Source of the DNA: Bacillota bacterium
GTDB taxonomy: Bacteria > Bacillota > Bacilli > Alicyclobacillales > SLC66
Reading direction: 5' to 3'
Assembly: GCA_021820975.1 (NCBI GenBank)
Contig: JAKADA010000002.1
Coordinates: forward strand, 1-64,000
Length of the DNA stretch: 64,000 nt
Positions within the stretch are counted from its first letter, which is position 1. Each line of letters starts with the position of its first letter. Shown here one piece after another: positions 26,922 to 37,111 of this stretch. A program made the position numbers and the translations under genes. The notes beneath the pieces were generated by a model that searched no databases, had not been told where the DNA came from, and saw nothing but the letters and a program-made list of their open reading frames with translations.

Positions 26922-28573
26922 GGTGATGTCCTTTCTATATCTAGGCTACGTACACGACGTGATAGGGCGGAGAGCCGTGCAGAAATTTCATCCTTGCCTT
27001 CACTTGTCATAAAAGTTTCCATGAGATCATTTTCAAATGATTTTGGTCCCAATATAACGTCAAGTTCACCAATGACAGATTCAAACATGTGAATTTTATC
27101 TTGCAATAACGATACGATGTGTTCTTCGATCGTTCCAAGCGTAGAAAAATTGCGGATATATACCGGACGTGTTTGACCAAGTCGATGAACACGCCCAATT
27201 CGTTGTTCAATGCGCATAGGGTTCCATGGCAAGTCAAAATTGATCACTTGATTACAAAATTGCAAATTAATACCCTCGCCACCCGCTTCCGTCGCGATAA
27301 GCACCTGCGCCCGATGTTCAAATAAATCTTTCATCCAATCCTTTTTGCCTCGCTTGTATCCACCGCGAAACAACACAGCTTTAATACCTGATTGTTGTAG
27401 CATATACAAGAGAAAATCTTGTGTCGCGCGATACTCGGTGAAGATAATAACTTTATCTTGAATTTGTTGTACAAGCTCGATAACACGTTCAACTTTGGAG
27501 TAACTTGGTATCGATTCTGCCATATGATAGAGCTCTTGCAAACGCAACTGTTCTTCTATTGTAATGCGCTTATCTTTCATCATTGTCTCAAGAGTACACA
27601 TGGATGCATAGGAACTACTGCAGATTTCGCGTTGTAGGGTAATTAAAGAGAGTATGCTGCGATGAGATTCTTTACGTTTTTGGTATGCCTCTCTAATAAA
27701 TTCGGTCACTTCTGTGTACAAGGCTCTTTCTTTTTGTGACAGTTCAATTGTAATCGCTTCCACATTTCTTGTCGTGAATTCAATAGATGATTGCTTCCTC
27801 TGATTGCGCACCATAATTTCTTGCACCATGGAGCGCAAAATTTCCGGATTTTTAGGTTGGCGATTTTTTTGCACATGATTTTTTGCAAAAACAGTTTGAT
27901 TACCTAATTGCCCTGGACGTAGCAAATTAATGAGGTTATAGAGTTCTTTCATATCGTTTTGTACTGGTGTTGCAGTCAATAAGAGAAGATATTTTTTACG
28001 CATTTGGTTGATCAATTGCCAATTTCGTGTTTTGCTATTTTTAAGTTTATGTGCCTCGTCTACGATGACCATATCATATTCTTGAGAGAGCACTTCAGTT
28101 CGGTGGGGTTCACGTTTTGTTGTATCCATTGAAGCGACTAGGATATCGTACGTCGTCCAAGACCAAGCATTTCTTTGCGCAAAGGCAGGTATTGCGAATT
28201 TTTCATTTAACTCGCGTGTCCACTGTAAAACAAGTGAAGCTGGCACCAAGATCAAAGTTTTTTTGACTAGTCCACGAAGTACATATTCTTTTAACACTAA
28301 GCCTGCCTCGATGGTTTTGCCAAGTCCAACTTCATCAGCTAGTAAGGCACGTCCGTGTAATTCTTGAATTACCCGTCGTGCAGTATTCACTTGATGCTCA
28401 TAAGGAACCATGGCAGGTAAAACAGATAAGCAGGTTAATTCATCAAAAGTTTGTGATAGCGATTGCCGTTCGGCTTCGTAGGCTAATTGAAAGAGGCTCC
28501 ATTTACCCATGGGCATATCACCATGTGTCGCAAGGGTTGTCCGTAAGTCATTGTGCTGTTGATAAGTATACAT
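26918..28573 (-). CDS. yqhH: SNF2/RapA-type helicase YqhH
   Basis: This 551-residue SF2 helicase-like ATPase has Walker A DEVGLGKTIEAG (motif I), VDEAHKLKN (motif II), LTATP (motif III), and the C-terminal motifs GGEGINLQFCNQVINFD and QRIGRVHRLGQ (V-VI). It is in the SNF2/RapA group, double-stranded DNA translocases that remodel protein-DNA complexes. ATG start with GGGAGTGA upstream. It is transcribed away from the glycine riboswitch and coupled to yqhG. The physiological role is unknown in B. subtilis. Confidence 0.9.
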   Translation of the reverse strand: MYTYQQHNDLRTTLATHGDMPMGKWSLFQLAYEAERQSLSQTFDELTCLSVLPAMVPYEHQVNTARRVIQELHGRALLADEVGLGKTIEAGLVLKEYVLRGLVKKTLILVPASLVLQWTRELNEKFAIPAFAQRNAWSWTTYDILVASMDTTKREPHRTEVLSQEYDMVIVDEAHKLKNSKTRNWQLINQMRKKYLLLLTATPVQNDMKELYNLINLLRPGQLGNQTVFAKNHVQKNRQPKNPEILRSMVQEIMVRNQRKQSSIEFTTRNVEAITIELSQKERALYTEVTEFIREAYQKRKESHRSILSLITLQREICSSSYASMCTLETMMKDKRITIEEQLRLQELYHMAESIPSYSKVERVIELVQQIQDKVIIFTEYRATQDFLLYMLQQSGIKAVLFRGGYKRGKKDWMKDLFEHRAQVLIATEAGGEGINLQFCNQVINFDLPWNPMRIEQRIGRVHRLGQTRPVYIRNFSTLGTIEEHIVSLLQDKIHMFESVIGELDVILGPKSFENDLMETFMTSEGKDEISARLSALSRRVRSLDIERTSP

Positions 28574-28631
28574 AGCGTCACTCCCGATGGACCATTGGCT
28601 TGTATGTTATCAGTATGTCCGAGATATGATC

Positions 28632-28660
28632 TGGAAATTACGAGGCAAACCCAGTATACT
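28632..28660 (+). promoter_or_regulatory. Sigma-A promoter of the glycine cleavage operon
   Basis: TGGAAA (-35) and TATACT (-10) are separated by 17 bases; transcription would begin near 28667, about 20 bases before the riboswitch. Seen in sequence; activity is inferred. Confidence 0.6.
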
Positions 28661-28684
28661 TACCCTAAGTTCATCAAAGCGAAT

Positions 28685-28892
28685 GAGAATCGCAGGAGAG
28701 TGCAACCTGATTAGGTTGCCGCCGAAGGAGCAAACGTGCGAAGCGGTTCGGACGTGAATCTCTCAGGTAAGAGCAACTGCGATTGGACGCAACTCTGGAG
28801 AGAGTCATGCATGTGGTGACCACCCACGGGGAAAGCTGAAGAATTCTATGCAACATAATTTTTCAGTTGAACTCTCAGGTAAGCGGACAGAG
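28685..28892 (+). ncRNA. Tandem glycine riboswitch
   Basis: Two consecutive aptamers are visible. The first (about 28685-28786) has AGGAGAG, CGCCGAAGGAGCAA and CTCTCAGGTAAG; the second (about 28793-28892) has GGAGAGAG, CACCCACGGGGAAAG and ACTCTCAGGTAAGCGGACAGAG. These are the conserved elements of the glycine riboswitch in its usual doublet. It lies directly before a terminator hairpin and the gcvT gene, so glycine binding should switch on glycine cleavage genes. The exact aptamer borders are approximate. Confidence 0.95.
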
Positions 28893-28920
28893 GAGATACC
28901 GATCATCGGTATCTCTTTTT
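28893..28920 (+). terminator. Riboswitch-controlled terminator
   Basis: GAGATACCGA pairs with TCGGTATCTC around a three-base loop and is followed by T residues. It begins next to the end of the second glycine aptamer, whose closing strand ACAGAG it abuts, so folding of the aptamer can compete with it. Confidence 0.9.
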
Positions 28921-28956
28921 GCTTTTTTAGGGATTCCGTAGAAGGGGGACGATAAT

Positions 28957-30051
28957 GTGACGTTAAATCAGCGAACGCCGCTCTATACGCTGTACCATTT
29001 GTATGGTGCCAAAGTAGTGGATTTCGCAGGTTTCGATATGCCTGTGCAATTTTCGGGCATTATGAAGGAACATATTGCAGTACGAACCGCAGTAGGTCTC
29101 TTTGATGTGTCTCATATGGGGGAAATTGAGCTAGCAGGCCCTGGTGCCCTATCTGATGTGCAAAAATTGATTACCAATGATGCTTCACGTCTTACCGTTT
29201 CACAAGCGATGTATTCGCCGATGTGTAATGAACATGGGGGAACGGTAGATGATATCTTGGTTTATCGACTTGCCATGGATCGATTTTTGCTTGTCGTAAA
29301 TGCAAGTAATCGTTTCAAAGATTTGGCGTGGATAGAAAGTCATGCAAAAAGTCATGTCATTGATCATTCTGATGATGTGGCATTGCTTGCTTTGCAAGGA
29401 CCAAAAGCTCTGGATGTAGTAAAAAAGGTAATAGATAAAGATCTATCGTCGCTACCTTATTATGGCTTTGATCAAGACGTACGCGTAAATGGACATCGAT
29501 GCCTGATTTCGCGGACAGGTTATACAGGTGAAGATGGTTTTGAATTGTATCTTGATGCAAAAGATGCTACGGATATTTTCGTTACTTTACTAGAAGCTGG
29601 ACAGTCAGAAGGTATAGTTCCTGCAGGACTTGGCGCTCGAGATACTTTGCGACTGGAAGCGCGCCTTCCTCTGTATGGACATGAATTGACCGATGATATA
29701 TCCCCCTTAGAAGCAGGATTATCATCTTTTGTAAAATTTGATGCAAAGGATTTTATTGGAAAGGAAGCCTTGCTTTTGCAAAAACAGCAAGGACTTTTGC
29801 GTAAAGCCGCTGGTATCATTTTAACAGGGCGTTCAATTGCACGTGAACACGCGGAAATTTTTGATGGCGATCAGTCGATAGGATATGTCACGAGTGGAAC
29901 TTACGGACCCACCTTACAAAAAAGTATTGCACTTGCCCTGGTAAATCCATCGTCAACGAACCTTGGACATACCCTTGAAGTTGATGTACGCGGCAAGAAA
30001 ATGCAGGCAGAAGTTGTTAAGACACCATTTTATCGCAGGATGTTACCTTAA
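28957..30051 (+). CDS. gcvT: Glycine cleavage system T protein (aminomethyltransferase)
   Basis: This 364-residue protein transfers the methylene group from the H-protein-bound aminomethyl to tetrahydrofolate, releasing ammonia. Typical segments are [34 protein letters not shown] and [15 protein letters not shown] start with AGGGGG ten bases upstream. It is the first gene of gcvT-gcvPA-gcvPB under the glycine riboswitch. The gcvH gene is not in the window. Confidence 0.97.
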   Translation: MTLNQRTPLYTLYHLYGAKVVDFAGFDMPVQFSGIMKEHIAVRTAVGLFDVSHMGEIELAGPGALSDVQKLITNDASRLTVSQAMYSPMCNEHGGTVDDILVYRLAMDRFLLVVNASNRFKDLAWIESHAKSHVIDHSDDVALLALQGPKALDVVKKVIDKDLSSLPYYGFDQDVRVNGHRCLISRTGYTGEDGFELYLDAKDATDIFVTLLEAGQSEGIVPAGLGARDTLRLEARLPLYGHELTDDISPLEAGLSSFVKFDAKDFIGKEALLLQKQQGLLRKAAGIILTGRSIAREHAEIFDGDQSIGYVTSGTYGPTLQKSIALALVNPSSTNLGHTLEVDVRGKKMQAEVVKTPFYRRMLP

Positions 30052-30071
30052 AAAGAAGTGGAGGACAGATT

Positions 30072-31418
30072 GTGAATTCATTTGGTTACTTACCTATGAC
30101 AAATCGGAATCGAGAAGTCATGTTGCAAACGTTGGGACTTACCACAACCGAGCAATTATTTTCCGATATTCCAGAGAATGTTCGTTTACAGCGTCCCTTA
30201 AATTTACCAAAGGGACAAAGTGAATGGGAACTTTTCACCACTTTTAAAGAGCTTGCCAATCGCAATAAGAAGTTGGATGATGTCATTTCTTTTTTAGGTG
30301 CCGGAGCCTATCAACACTATATCCCAAGCGTTGTAGAGGCGGTTATTTCGCGCTCTGAATTTTACACTGCCTATACACCGTATCAACCGGAGATTAGTCA
30401 AGGTATTTTACAAGCTATTTTTGAATATCAGAGCCTCACAGCAACGTTATTTGGCATGCAAGCTGCCAATGCATCCCTCTATGATGTGCAAACAGCCGTT
30501 GGTGAAGCTGCCCTTATGGCATGTTCATCGACACGAAAAAATCGTATCGTGATTAGTCAAACCGTTCACCCGGAATCTTTTGCCGTACTGTCAGTTTACG
30601 CCAAAGGGCAAAATGCAGATGTAGAACAGATACCAATGAAGAATTTTCAAACGGATCTTAAGCAATTACAACAGGCGTTATCGGACGATGTCGCAGCCTG
30701 TATCATTCAGTACCCCAATTTTTTTGGAACGATTGAAGATGTGCACAAAATTGCCGAAATGGCGCATGCTTGCGGAGCCCTTTTGATTGTAAGTTGTAAT
30801 CCTATCGCGATGGGGTTATTGGAGGCACCGGGAGTCCTTGGTGCAGATATTGTCGTTGCTGATGGGCAAAGCCTTGGTAATTCATTAGCGTTTGGCGGGC
30901 CCTATGTGGGTATGATCGCAACCACTAAAGCACTCTTGCGAAAACTCCCAGGGCGTATCGTGGGACAGACGAAAGATAGCGAGGGCAGACGTGGATTTGT
31001 ATTGACATTGCAAGCAAGGGAACAGCACATTCGACGCGAGAAGGCATCGTCCAACATTTGTTCCAATCAGGCGTTAAACGCACTAGCTGTTTCTGTATAC
31101 CTGTCTTATTTGGGCAAACAGGGCCTTAAAGAGGTCGCCTCCTTATGTTTGAAAAAAGCACATTATGCTGCAGGCCGATTTGCTCAAGCTGGATTTGCTA
31201 CGGTTTCAAATAACCCCTTTTTCCATGAATTTGTTCTTGATCTAGGACCACATGCTGATCGTATTCTCGAGACGCTAACACAAGAAGGGGTTTTTCTAGG
31301 GTACCCTTTGCAAACGGTTTTTCCTGAATTACAAGGTCACGTTCTCGTAGCTATTACGGAAGTTAACACGAAAGAGCAAATTGACCATGTCGCAGCACGC
31401 TTGGAGGCATTACGATGA
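30072..31418 (+). CDS. gcvPA: Glycine dehydrogenase (decarboxylating) subunit 1
   Basis: This 448-residue protein is the N-terminal half of the split P-protein. Landmarks are [30 protein letters not shown] and [18 protein letters not shown]. With GcvPB it decarboxylates glycine and passes the aminomethyl group to the lipoyl arm of GcvH. GTG start with GAGGACAG upstream, 20 bases after gcvT. The split PA/PB form is usual in Bacillota. Confidence 0.97.
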   Translation: MNSFGYLPMTNRNREVMLQTLGLTTTEQLFSDIPENVRLQRPLNLPKGQSEWELFTTFKELANRNKKLDDVISFLGAGAYQHYIPSVVEAVISRSEFYTAYTPYQPEISQGILQAIFEYQSLTATLFGMQAANASLYDVQTAVGEAALMACSSTRKNRIVISQTVHPESFAVLSVYAKGQNADVEQIPMKNFQTDLKQLQQALSDDVAACIIQYPNFFGTIEDVHKIAEMAHACGALLIVSCNPIAMGLLEAPGVLGADIVVADGQSLGNSLAFGGPYVGMIATTKALLRKLPGRIVGQTKDSEGRRGFVLTLQAREQHIRREKASSNICSNQALNALAVSVYLSYLGKQGLKEVASLCLKKAHYAAGRFAQAGFATVSNNPFFHEFVLDLGPHADRILETLTQEGVFLGYPLQTVFPELQGHVLVAITEVNTKEQIDHVAARLEALR

Positions 31419-32878
31419 ACAATACAGAAAAAGATTACCCATTAATTATGGAAAGAAGTGTGCCTTCGCGAATCGCTTTTAGTTTGCCTGATTGCGATGT
31501 TCCAGATGTTGACGTATCTTCGTTAATTCCACCTCATTTCTTACGAAGTACGCCACCTTCTTTGCCTGAAGTCAGCGAAGTTGATTTGATTAGGCATTAT
31601 ACTGGTTTATCACAAAGAAATCACGGCGTGGATACCGGTTTTTATCCTCTTGGTTCCTGTACGATGAAATACAACCCAAAACGTAACGAAGGTATAGCAC
31701 GTTTGCCTGGATTATCGAACATCCACCCTTATCAACCAGAGCAAACGGTGCAAGGTGCTCTGCAGATTATGGCAGATTTGCAAACGATGCTTTGTGAAAT
31801 TACGGGAATGGATGCAGTGAGTTTACAACCTGCTGCTGGCGCAGCGGGAGAATGGACCGGTCTTACTATGATTCGGGCCTACCACGAACGACGTGGTGAG
31901 AAACGAACGAAAGTATTAGTACCAGACTCTGCGCATGGTACGAACCCTGCTAGCGCTGCGTTTGCTGGATTTACGGCAATAACAATCCCATCGGATAGTC
32001 GTGGTTTTGTGGATGTATTAGCTTTGCGGCAAGCTGTCGGAGAAGATACAGCAGCTTTGATGTTAACAAACCCAAACACACTTGGTCTTTTTGATGAACA
32101 AATCTTAGAAATTGCGCAGATTGTTCATGAGGCCGGTGGTTTATTGTACTATGATGGGGCAAACGCGAATGCCATTTTAGGTTATGCGCGTCCTGGCGAT
32201 ATGGGATTCGATGTTGTTCATCTCAATTTGCACAAAACGTTTTCGACACCGCATGGCGGCGGAGGTCCGGGAGCCGGTCCCGTTGGTGTTACTAAAGCGT
32301 TAGAACCTTACCTGCCAGTACCTCGCGTGGAGAAGAGTTCTGAAGGGCAATATCGGCTAACGTATAACCATCCGGAGTCAATCGGTAAAGTCAAAGGGTT
32401 TTATGGAAATTTCTCGATTCTCGTTCGTGCGTATGCGTATATTCTTACGTTAGGTGCAGAAGGCTTGAAGCAGGTCTCAACAGATGCTGTCTTAAACGCC
32501 AATTATTTGATGCGCCGTTTGGCTACACAGTATGATTTGCCATTTGACCGCATTTGCAAACATGAATTCGTGTTATCCGCTAAAAATTTAAAACCATATG
32601 GTGTACGCACATTAGACGTCGCCAAACGGATTCTTGATTTTGGTTTTCATCCACCAACAGTGTACTTTCCACTTAACGTAGAGGAAGCACTTATGATCGA
32701 GCCAACTGAAACGGAAAGTCTCGAGACGCTCGATGCTTTTGTTGATACATTGCTACAAATTGCAAAAGAGGCGAAAGATCATCCGGAATGGGTTACGCAT
32801 GCGCCACATCATACCGTCGTGAAGCGGCTTGATGAAGTAACAGCGGCGAGAAATCCAATCGTAATATTTCAAGAATAG
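31415..32878 (+). CDS. gcvPB: Glycine dehydrogenase (decarboxylating) subunit 2
   Basis: This 487-residue protein is the PLP-binding half of the P-protein. The PLP lysine is in [19 protein letters not shown] (Lys274). [10 protein letters not shown] and the [11 protein letters not shown] segment are also typical. It overlaps gcvPA by four bases, so the two subunits are made together. No terminator separates it from aroQ, 42 bases on. Confidence 0.97.
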   Translation: MNNTEKDYPLIMERSVPSRIAFSLPDCDVPDVDVSSLIPPHFLRSTPPSLPEVSEVDLIRHYTGLSQRNHGVDTGFYPLGSCTMKYNPKRNEGIARLPGLSNIHPYQPEQTVQGALQIMADLQTMLCEITGMDAVSLQPAAGAAGEWTGLTMIRAYHERRGEKRTKVLVPDSAHGTNPASAAFAGFTAITIPSDSRGFVDVLALRQAVGEDTAALMLTNPNTLGLFDEQILEIAQIVHEAGGLLYYDGANANAILGYARPGDMGFDVVHLNLHKTFSTPHGGGGPGAGPVGVTKALEPYLPVPRVEKSSEGQYRLTYNHPESIGKVKGFYGNFSILVRAYAYILTLGAEGLKQVSTDAVLNANYLMRRLATQYDLPFDRICKHEFVLSAKNLKPYGVRTLDVAKRILDFGFHPPTVYFPLNVEEALMIEPTETESLETLDAFVDTLLQIAKEAKDHPEWVTHAPHHTVVKRLDEVTAARNPIVIFQE

Positions 32879-32920
32879 GTCATTGATGGTACAATCAGGA
32901 CAACCTAAAGGGGGAGTCTT

Positions 32921-33388
32921 ATGAGTACGATTGTGGTAATTAATGGACCGAATTTAAATTTGCTAGGTACGCGCGAACCAGACGTCTATGGTAATGTGAC
33001 GTTAGATGCCATTACAAAGCGTCTTGTACTCGTGGCTACTTCTCTAGGATGCCAGCTGGAATTTTTTCAATCTAACAGTGAAGGTGCTTTAATAGATCGC
33101 ATTCATGAAGCGATGCAAGGAGCCGATGGTATAATTATCAATCCTGGGGCTTATACGCATTACAGTATCGCACTTCGCGATGCCATCAAGTCTGTCCAAT
33201 TACCGACAATCGAAGTCCATCTTTCGAACATTCATGCGCGCGAAGCGTTTCGTTCTATTTCCATGATCGCACCTGTCTGCCTTGGTCAAATTTCAGGCGT
33301 TGGGGCTATCGGTTATGAATTAGCATTACAAGCCTTGCTGGGTCATTTGGCGATGCTAAAGGAGGTTGAACCAAGTGGAAGAACGTAG
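32921..33388 (+). CDS. aroQ: 3-dehydroquinate dehydratase, type II
   Basis: This 155-residue enzyme has the type II motifs [17 protein letters not shown] with the active-site tyrosine and [14 protein letters not shown]. It dehydrates 3-dehydroquinate to 3-dehydroshikimate, the step two before AroK. AAAGGGGGA lies before the ATG. In B. subtilis the same gene (yqhS) sits before yqhT and efp. The C-terminus overlaps the peptidase start by 14 bases. Confidence 0.95.
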   Translation: MSTIVVINGPNLNLLGTREPDVYGNVTLDAITKRLVLVATSLGCQLEFFQSNSEGALIDRIHEAMQGADGIIINPGAYTHYSIALRDAIKSVQLPTIEVHLSNIHAREAFRSISMIAPVCLGQISGVGAIGYELALQALLGHLAMLKEVEPSGRT

Positions 33389-34442
33389 AAATAAGATTCG
33401 TGCCTTATTTGCCGCACATGATGCTGATGCAATACTCACTTTTTCACCTGAGAATCGCCGTTATGTAACTTCCTTTACTGGTTCTTCAGGGTACGTTATT
33501 CTTGCCAAAGAGGAAACGGTTCTCTTGACCGATTCACGGTATATCGAACAAGCCTCGAAGCAGGCTACAGGTGTGAAAGTGGTATTGCACCAAAATAATT
33601 GGTTGATGACGCTTAAAGAACAACTGGATCATCTTTCTGTGAAACGACTTTTATTTGAACAAGATACAGTAAGCTATAAATTGTTTCATGATCTTACAGA
33701 GGTATTGCCTGATGTTACGTTAGTTCCTTCATCCGGTTTGATAGAGATAATTCGGCAGGTGAAAGATGCCGGAGAACTAGCGATCATGCGTGAGGCGGCG
33801 CATATTGCTGATCAAGCGTTTACGCATATTCTCGAGTTTTTGCGCCCAGGGTTAAAAGAGACGGACGTTGCGCTGGAGTTAGAAGTAGCGATGAGAAAAC
33901 TCGGCGCAACAGGGTCATCATTTGACACGATTGTAGCAAGCGGGGAACGATCTGCTATGCCGCATGGTGTTGCCAGTGATCGCGTCATTCAAACGGGCGA
34001 ATTTGTTAAAATGGATTACGGTTGTTTTTATGATGGATATGCGTCTGACATTACACGAACCGTGGCGATCGGACAGCCTTCACCACGTCACAAGGAGATT
34101 TACGAGTTAGTTCTTGCTGCTCAACTCACTGCTGTGAACGGTATGCGTGCAGGACTCACAGGAGAACAAGCTGACGCTCTTGCGCGTGATGTGATCAAAG
34201 CTGGAGGATATGGGGATCATTTTGGTCATTCTTTGGGGCATGGGCTTGGACTTGCTGTTCATGAATCACCAAGGGTTGCACAAAGGTCGTCAGACATGTT
34301 AAAAGAGGGAATGGTAGTAACGATCGAACCCGGCATTTATATTCCCGGTTTTGGCGGGGTACGTATCGAAGATGATGTTGTGCTAACTGGTCATACCTGT
34401 GAGCGCTTGACGTTATCGAGCAAAGACTTAATAATTTTGTAG
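33375..34442 (+). CDS. yqhT: Xaa-Pro aminopeptidase/dipeptidase (M24)
   Basis: This 355-residue M24 enzyme has a creatinase-like N-terminal domain and a pita-bread catalytic domain. Metal ligands are in [17 protein letters not shown] (two Asp), [12 protein letters not shown] (His), [10 protein letters not shown] (Glu) and GVRIEDDV (Glu). It releases N-terminal residues before proline. GTG 33375 has GGAGG nine bases upstream and is chosen over TTG 33366, which abuts that site. It is next to efp, as in B. subtilis; EF-P helps translate polyproline, so a functional link is plausible but unproven. Confidence 0.92.
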   Translation: MEERRNKIRALFAAHDADAILTFSPENRRYVTSFTGSSGYVILAKEETVLLTDSRYIEQASKQATGVKVVLHQNNWLMTLKEQLDHLSVKRLLFEQDTVSYKLFHDLTEVLPDVTLVPSSGLIEIIRQVKDAGELAIMREAAHIADQAFTHILEFLRPGLKETDVALELEVAMRKLGATGSSFDTIVASGERSAMPHGVASDRVIQTGEFVKMDYGCFYDGYASDITRTVAIGQPSPRHKEIYELVLAAQLTAVNGMRAGLTGEQADALARDVIKAGGYGDHFGHSLGHGLGLAVHESPRVAQRSSDMLKEGMVVTIEPGIYIPGFGGVRIEDDVVLTGHTCERLTLSSKDLIIL

Positions 34443-34458
34443 GAGGGTGAAGTATTAC

Positions 34459-35016
34459 GTGATTTCAAGCAATGATTTTAAAACAGGTTCGACCATAGAA
34501 TATGATGGTGCAATTTGGCGTGTTATCGAATTTATGCATGTAAAACCAGGCAAAGGTGCAGCTTTTGTTCGCACAAAGCTAAAAAACATTCGTACAGGTG
34601 CCGTCAAAGAAATGACATTTCGCGCAGGTGAAAAAGTAGCACGTGCTCGTATTGAAAATCGGGAAATGCAGTATCTGTTTAATGATGGTGAAAATTATAC
34701 GTTTATGGATACTGAATCGTATGAGCAATTGATGATTCCTAAGGAACAACTTGAGTATGAATTGAATTTTTTGAAAGAAAATATGAACTGCATCGTGGTG
34801 TTATACGATGGTCAAGCTATTGGCGTTGATTTGCCAAACACCGTGGAGTTGACAGTAGCGCAGACCGAACCTGGCATTCGCGGTGATACGGCCACTGGTG
34901 GCAGCAAACCTGCCATCATGGAAACTGGCTATTCTGTGCAAGTGCCATTTTTTATCAATATAGGCGATAAACTCATCATCGATACGCGTAGCGGATTGTA
35001 TGTTTCTCGTGCCTAA
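34459..35016 (+). CDS. efp: Elongation factor P
   Basis: This 185-residue three-domain factor binds the ribosome E site and rescues stalls at polyproline. Lys32, in KPGKGAAF, is the site that is modified in Bacillus. The GTG at 34459 (M-I-S-S-N-D-F-K) fits the usual EF-P N-terminus; the in-frame GTG at 34447 abuts the AGGAGG site and is unlikely. The gene is followed by a strong bidirectional hairpin. Confidence 0.96.
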   Translation: MISSNDFKTGSTIEYDGAIWRVIEFMHVKPGKGAAFVRTKLKNIRTGAVKEMTFRAGEKVARARIENREMQYLFNDGENYTFMDTESYEQLMIPKEQLEYELNFLKENMNCIVVLYDGQAIGVDLPNTVELTVAQTEPGIRGDTATGGSKPAIMETGYSVQVPFFINIGDKLIIDTRSGLYVSRA

Positions 35017-35041
35017 ATAAGATCGAGAATTGTACGTAGTA

Positions 35042-35079
35042 GGTCGTCGGCAGATTGCGTATGCCGACGACCATTTTTT
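35042..35079. terminator. Bidirectional terminator between efp and the isomerase gene
   Basis: GGTCGTCGGC and GCCGACGACC form a perfect 10-bp stem with an 11-base loop, followed by A and six T residues on the + strand. It serves efp and overlaps the 3' end of the convergent gene. Confidence 0.85.
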
Positions 35080-35830
35080 AAGCCAATGTGATCGATAACA
35101 AATAATCGATGCCTTTTTTCGCAACTTCTATCGAATCTCCCTGCGGATGATCTTGTTCGACAAAAGACCATGTCGTGGAAGCCTCACTAGCATGTTGTAT
35201 GATACTTGGAATATCTAATTTGCCTTCACCAAGAGAGGTATCTTTGCGCTCATCACCATGAGCAATGTCTTTGAGATGCAGTAGTGGTAAACGACCATTA
35301 TAACGATCAATATAGGAATCAATCGATAAGCCTGAGTATTCTACCCAGTACATGTCAAGTTCAACTTTCACGAGATTTGGATCTGTGTTTGCAAATAAAA
35401 CGTCCAGTGCATAGCGTCCTGTACTATCCTGCAGATCAAACTCAAAAGAGTGATTGTGATAGCCGAAAATGAGACCCCGTTTTGCACATTGTTCACCGAT
35501 TCGGTTCAGTGCATTAGCTAATTGTATGTAATCTGCGATCGATTGCCTGCGCTCTGCCGGCAACCACGGACACACAACATACGATAAGCCGAGCTCCTGC
35601 GCATAATCCAATTCTTTTTCCGATTCTTCAAGTAATTGTAGCCCGACGTGCGAGGATATGGGCGTGATCTGATATTCTTCGCATAACTTTTTGAGTTCGC
35701 TTGCAGTAAAGCCGCCGTAGCCAGCAAATTCAACGCCATGATAACCCATGCGAGCGACGTGTTGCAAAGTCCCTTTGAAATCCCTTTCAAGATGATCACG
35801 TACTGTATACAATTGCAAACCAAAATTCAT
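35078..35830 (-). CDS. Sugar phosphate isomerase/epimerase family protein
   Basis: This 250-residue TIM-barrel protein belongs to the xylose isomerase-like (AP endonuclease 2) family. Seen are FGLQLYTVRDHLERDF at the start, YHGVEFAGYGG, GYHNHSFEF and VKVELDMYW, with metal-ligand glutamates, histidines and aspartates. Family members isomerise or epimerise sugars or inositol derivatives; the substrate is not predictable. ATG at 35830 follows AAGGAG; an earlier in-frame ATG at 35887 has no site. It is alone on its strand here. Confidence 0.82.
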   Translation of the reverse strand: MNFGLQLYTVRDHLERDFKGTLQHVARMGYHGVEFAGYGGFTASELKKLCEEYQITPISSHVGLQLLEESEKELDYAQELGLSYVVCPWLPAERRQSIADYIQLANALNRIGEQCAKRGLIFGYHNHSFEFDLQDSTGRYALDVLFANTDPNLVKVELDMYWVEYSGLSIDSYIDRYNGRLPLLHLKDIAHGDERKDTSLGEGKLDIPSIIQHASEASTTWSFVEQDHPQGDSIEVAKKGIDYLLSITLA

Positions 35831-35887
35831 GCTATCACTCCTTAATGAATAGAGCTTTCCTTCCATGCTATTATACATCGAATTCAA

Positions 35888-35995
35888 TCAATTACGTGCT
35901 CGTCGCGAAAAAGAGAATACAAGGACCATTAATAGTAAAAATATAATAAGAAAAACAACGATCCACCGCATAAGCATACTCATGTCAACGCCCAT
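35888..35995 (-). CDS. Small single-span membrane protein (35 residues)
   Basis: A 35-residue frame begins MGVDMSMLMRWIVVFLIIFL and continues with hydrophobic residues to FSFSRRARN. One transmembrane helix is followed by a basic tail (RRAR), so the C-terminus is probably cytoplasmic. AAAGGGG lies about eleven bases before the ATG. It lies between the isomerase and spoIIIAA, on the strand opposite spoIIIA. Its short length makes chance possible, but the hydrophobic run and ribosome site argue for a real gene. I do not recognise a family. Confidence 0.5.
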   Translation of the reverse strand: MGVDMSMLMRWIVVFLIIFLLLMVLVFSFSRRARN

Positions 35996-36097
35996 AACTC
36001 AACTATCCCCTTTATAATCCCCTGTTCATGATCTTCTCTTCTTTACATCGTATGACAAAACTTCTATTTGGCATGGTACACCTACCCTATTTGATTG

Positions 36098-36126
36098 GTA
36101 TAAGCTTGCACCTTGTCCCATATACA
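36098..36126 (+). promoter_or_regulatory. Sigma-E-like promoter of the spoIIIA operon
   Basis: GTATAAG (36098-36104) and CATATACA (36119-36126) are separated by 14 bases and match the mother-cell sigma-E consensus (KMATATT, CATACAMT) at about 4/7 and 6/8 positions. In B. subtilis spoIIIA is transcribed by sigma-E. It lies 34 bases before spoIIIAA. The -10 lies in an imperfect palindrome CCCATATACATGGG. The rest of the gap from 35996 shows nothing else I recognise. Confidence 0.4.
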
Positions 36127-36160
36127 TGGGATTAACCGCGTCAGGACGAGGTGACTCAGG

Positions 36161-37111
36161 ATGAAGATAGTAGCCATTCATTTTCCAACACAAGTGATGC
36201 AACTGTTGCCTGCTTCCGTTGCAACTTGCGTGGCGGACATGCATGTCGCCGACCTTGACCGGATTGAAGAAATACGATTGCGTCTAAACCGTCCCGTGGA
36301 GGTTGTAGGATCTGATGTATCCATCCCAGTAGTGGTAACGCAAGATCATTTGCAACACGTTCTTGCAGCGGTGACTGGATCTTCCTTATATGCTGTCGAG
36401 TCGGAACTAAGGAGGGGTTATATCACCATTGCAGGAGGCCATCGGGTTGGGATTGCAGGACGTGCTGTTGTTGATGAGCGGGGATTGGTAAAAACCATCC
36501 GAGATATCGGGTCAGTCAGCATTCGTATTGCACGATCGGCGATAGGTAGTGCGAACGCGCTTAAGCCTGTAATGGTTGATGAACGCGGGACATTATTATC
36601 TACATTGCTTATAGGACCTCCAATGTCCGGAAAAACCACGCTATTGAGAGACGTGGCGCGCATGCTTGGTGATGGTCGTTTCCATCCGAGAATTCATCGA
36701 ATGCGTGTTTCGATTGTGGATGAGCGATCAGAAATTGCGGGTTGTTACAAAGGAGTTCCTCAATTTGATGTAGGACTGTCCACTGACGTGCTGGATGCTT
36801 GTCCAAAGGTTGAGGGTATGTATATGATGCTTCGTTCCATGGCCCCACAGGTATTGCTCACCGATGAAATCGGCAGTGTATCCGATATCGAAGCGATCGC
36901 CGATGTGGCACGAGCCGGCGTTGTATTTATTGGTACCTTACACGCATCATCAATTGAAGATTTGCGTATCAGAGAGACTTTGCATCGTTTTGTTGAGTCG
37001 GCAACGATCACTCGTTTTGTTTTTTTAAGCCGGACAAGCGGGCCAGGAACGATAGCTCGTGTATTTGATGGACGATTGCGGGAGTTAAGTGGACCATGGC
37101 AATCACGTTGA
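36161..37111 (+). CDS. spoIIIAA: Stage III sporulation ATPase SpoIIIAA
   Basis: This 316-residue AAA ATPase resembles type II/IV secretion ATPases. Walker A GPPMSGKTTLLRD is at about 151-163, the Walker B region reads VLLTDEIGS and FIGTLHASS fits a later motif. SpoIIIAA is thought to power the mother cell-forespore feeding channel. GAGGTG precedes the ATG. First of eight spoIIIA genes; it overlaps spoIIIAB by 16 bases. Confidence 0.95.
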   Translation: MKIVAIHFPTQVMQLLPASVATCVADMHVADLDRIEEIRLRLNRPVEVVGSDVSIPVVVTQDHLQHVLAAVTGSSLYAVESELRRGYITIAGGHRVGIAGRAVVDERGLVKTIRDIGSVSIRIARSAIGSANALKPVMVDERGTLLSTLLIGPPMSGKTTLLRDVARMLGDGRFHPRIHRMRVSIVDERSEIAGCYKGVPQFDVGLSTDVLDACPKVEGMYMMLRSMAPQVLLTDEIGSVSDIEAIADVARAGVVFIGTLHASSIEDLRIRETLHRFVESATITRFVFLSRTSGPGTIARVFDGRLRELSGPWQSR

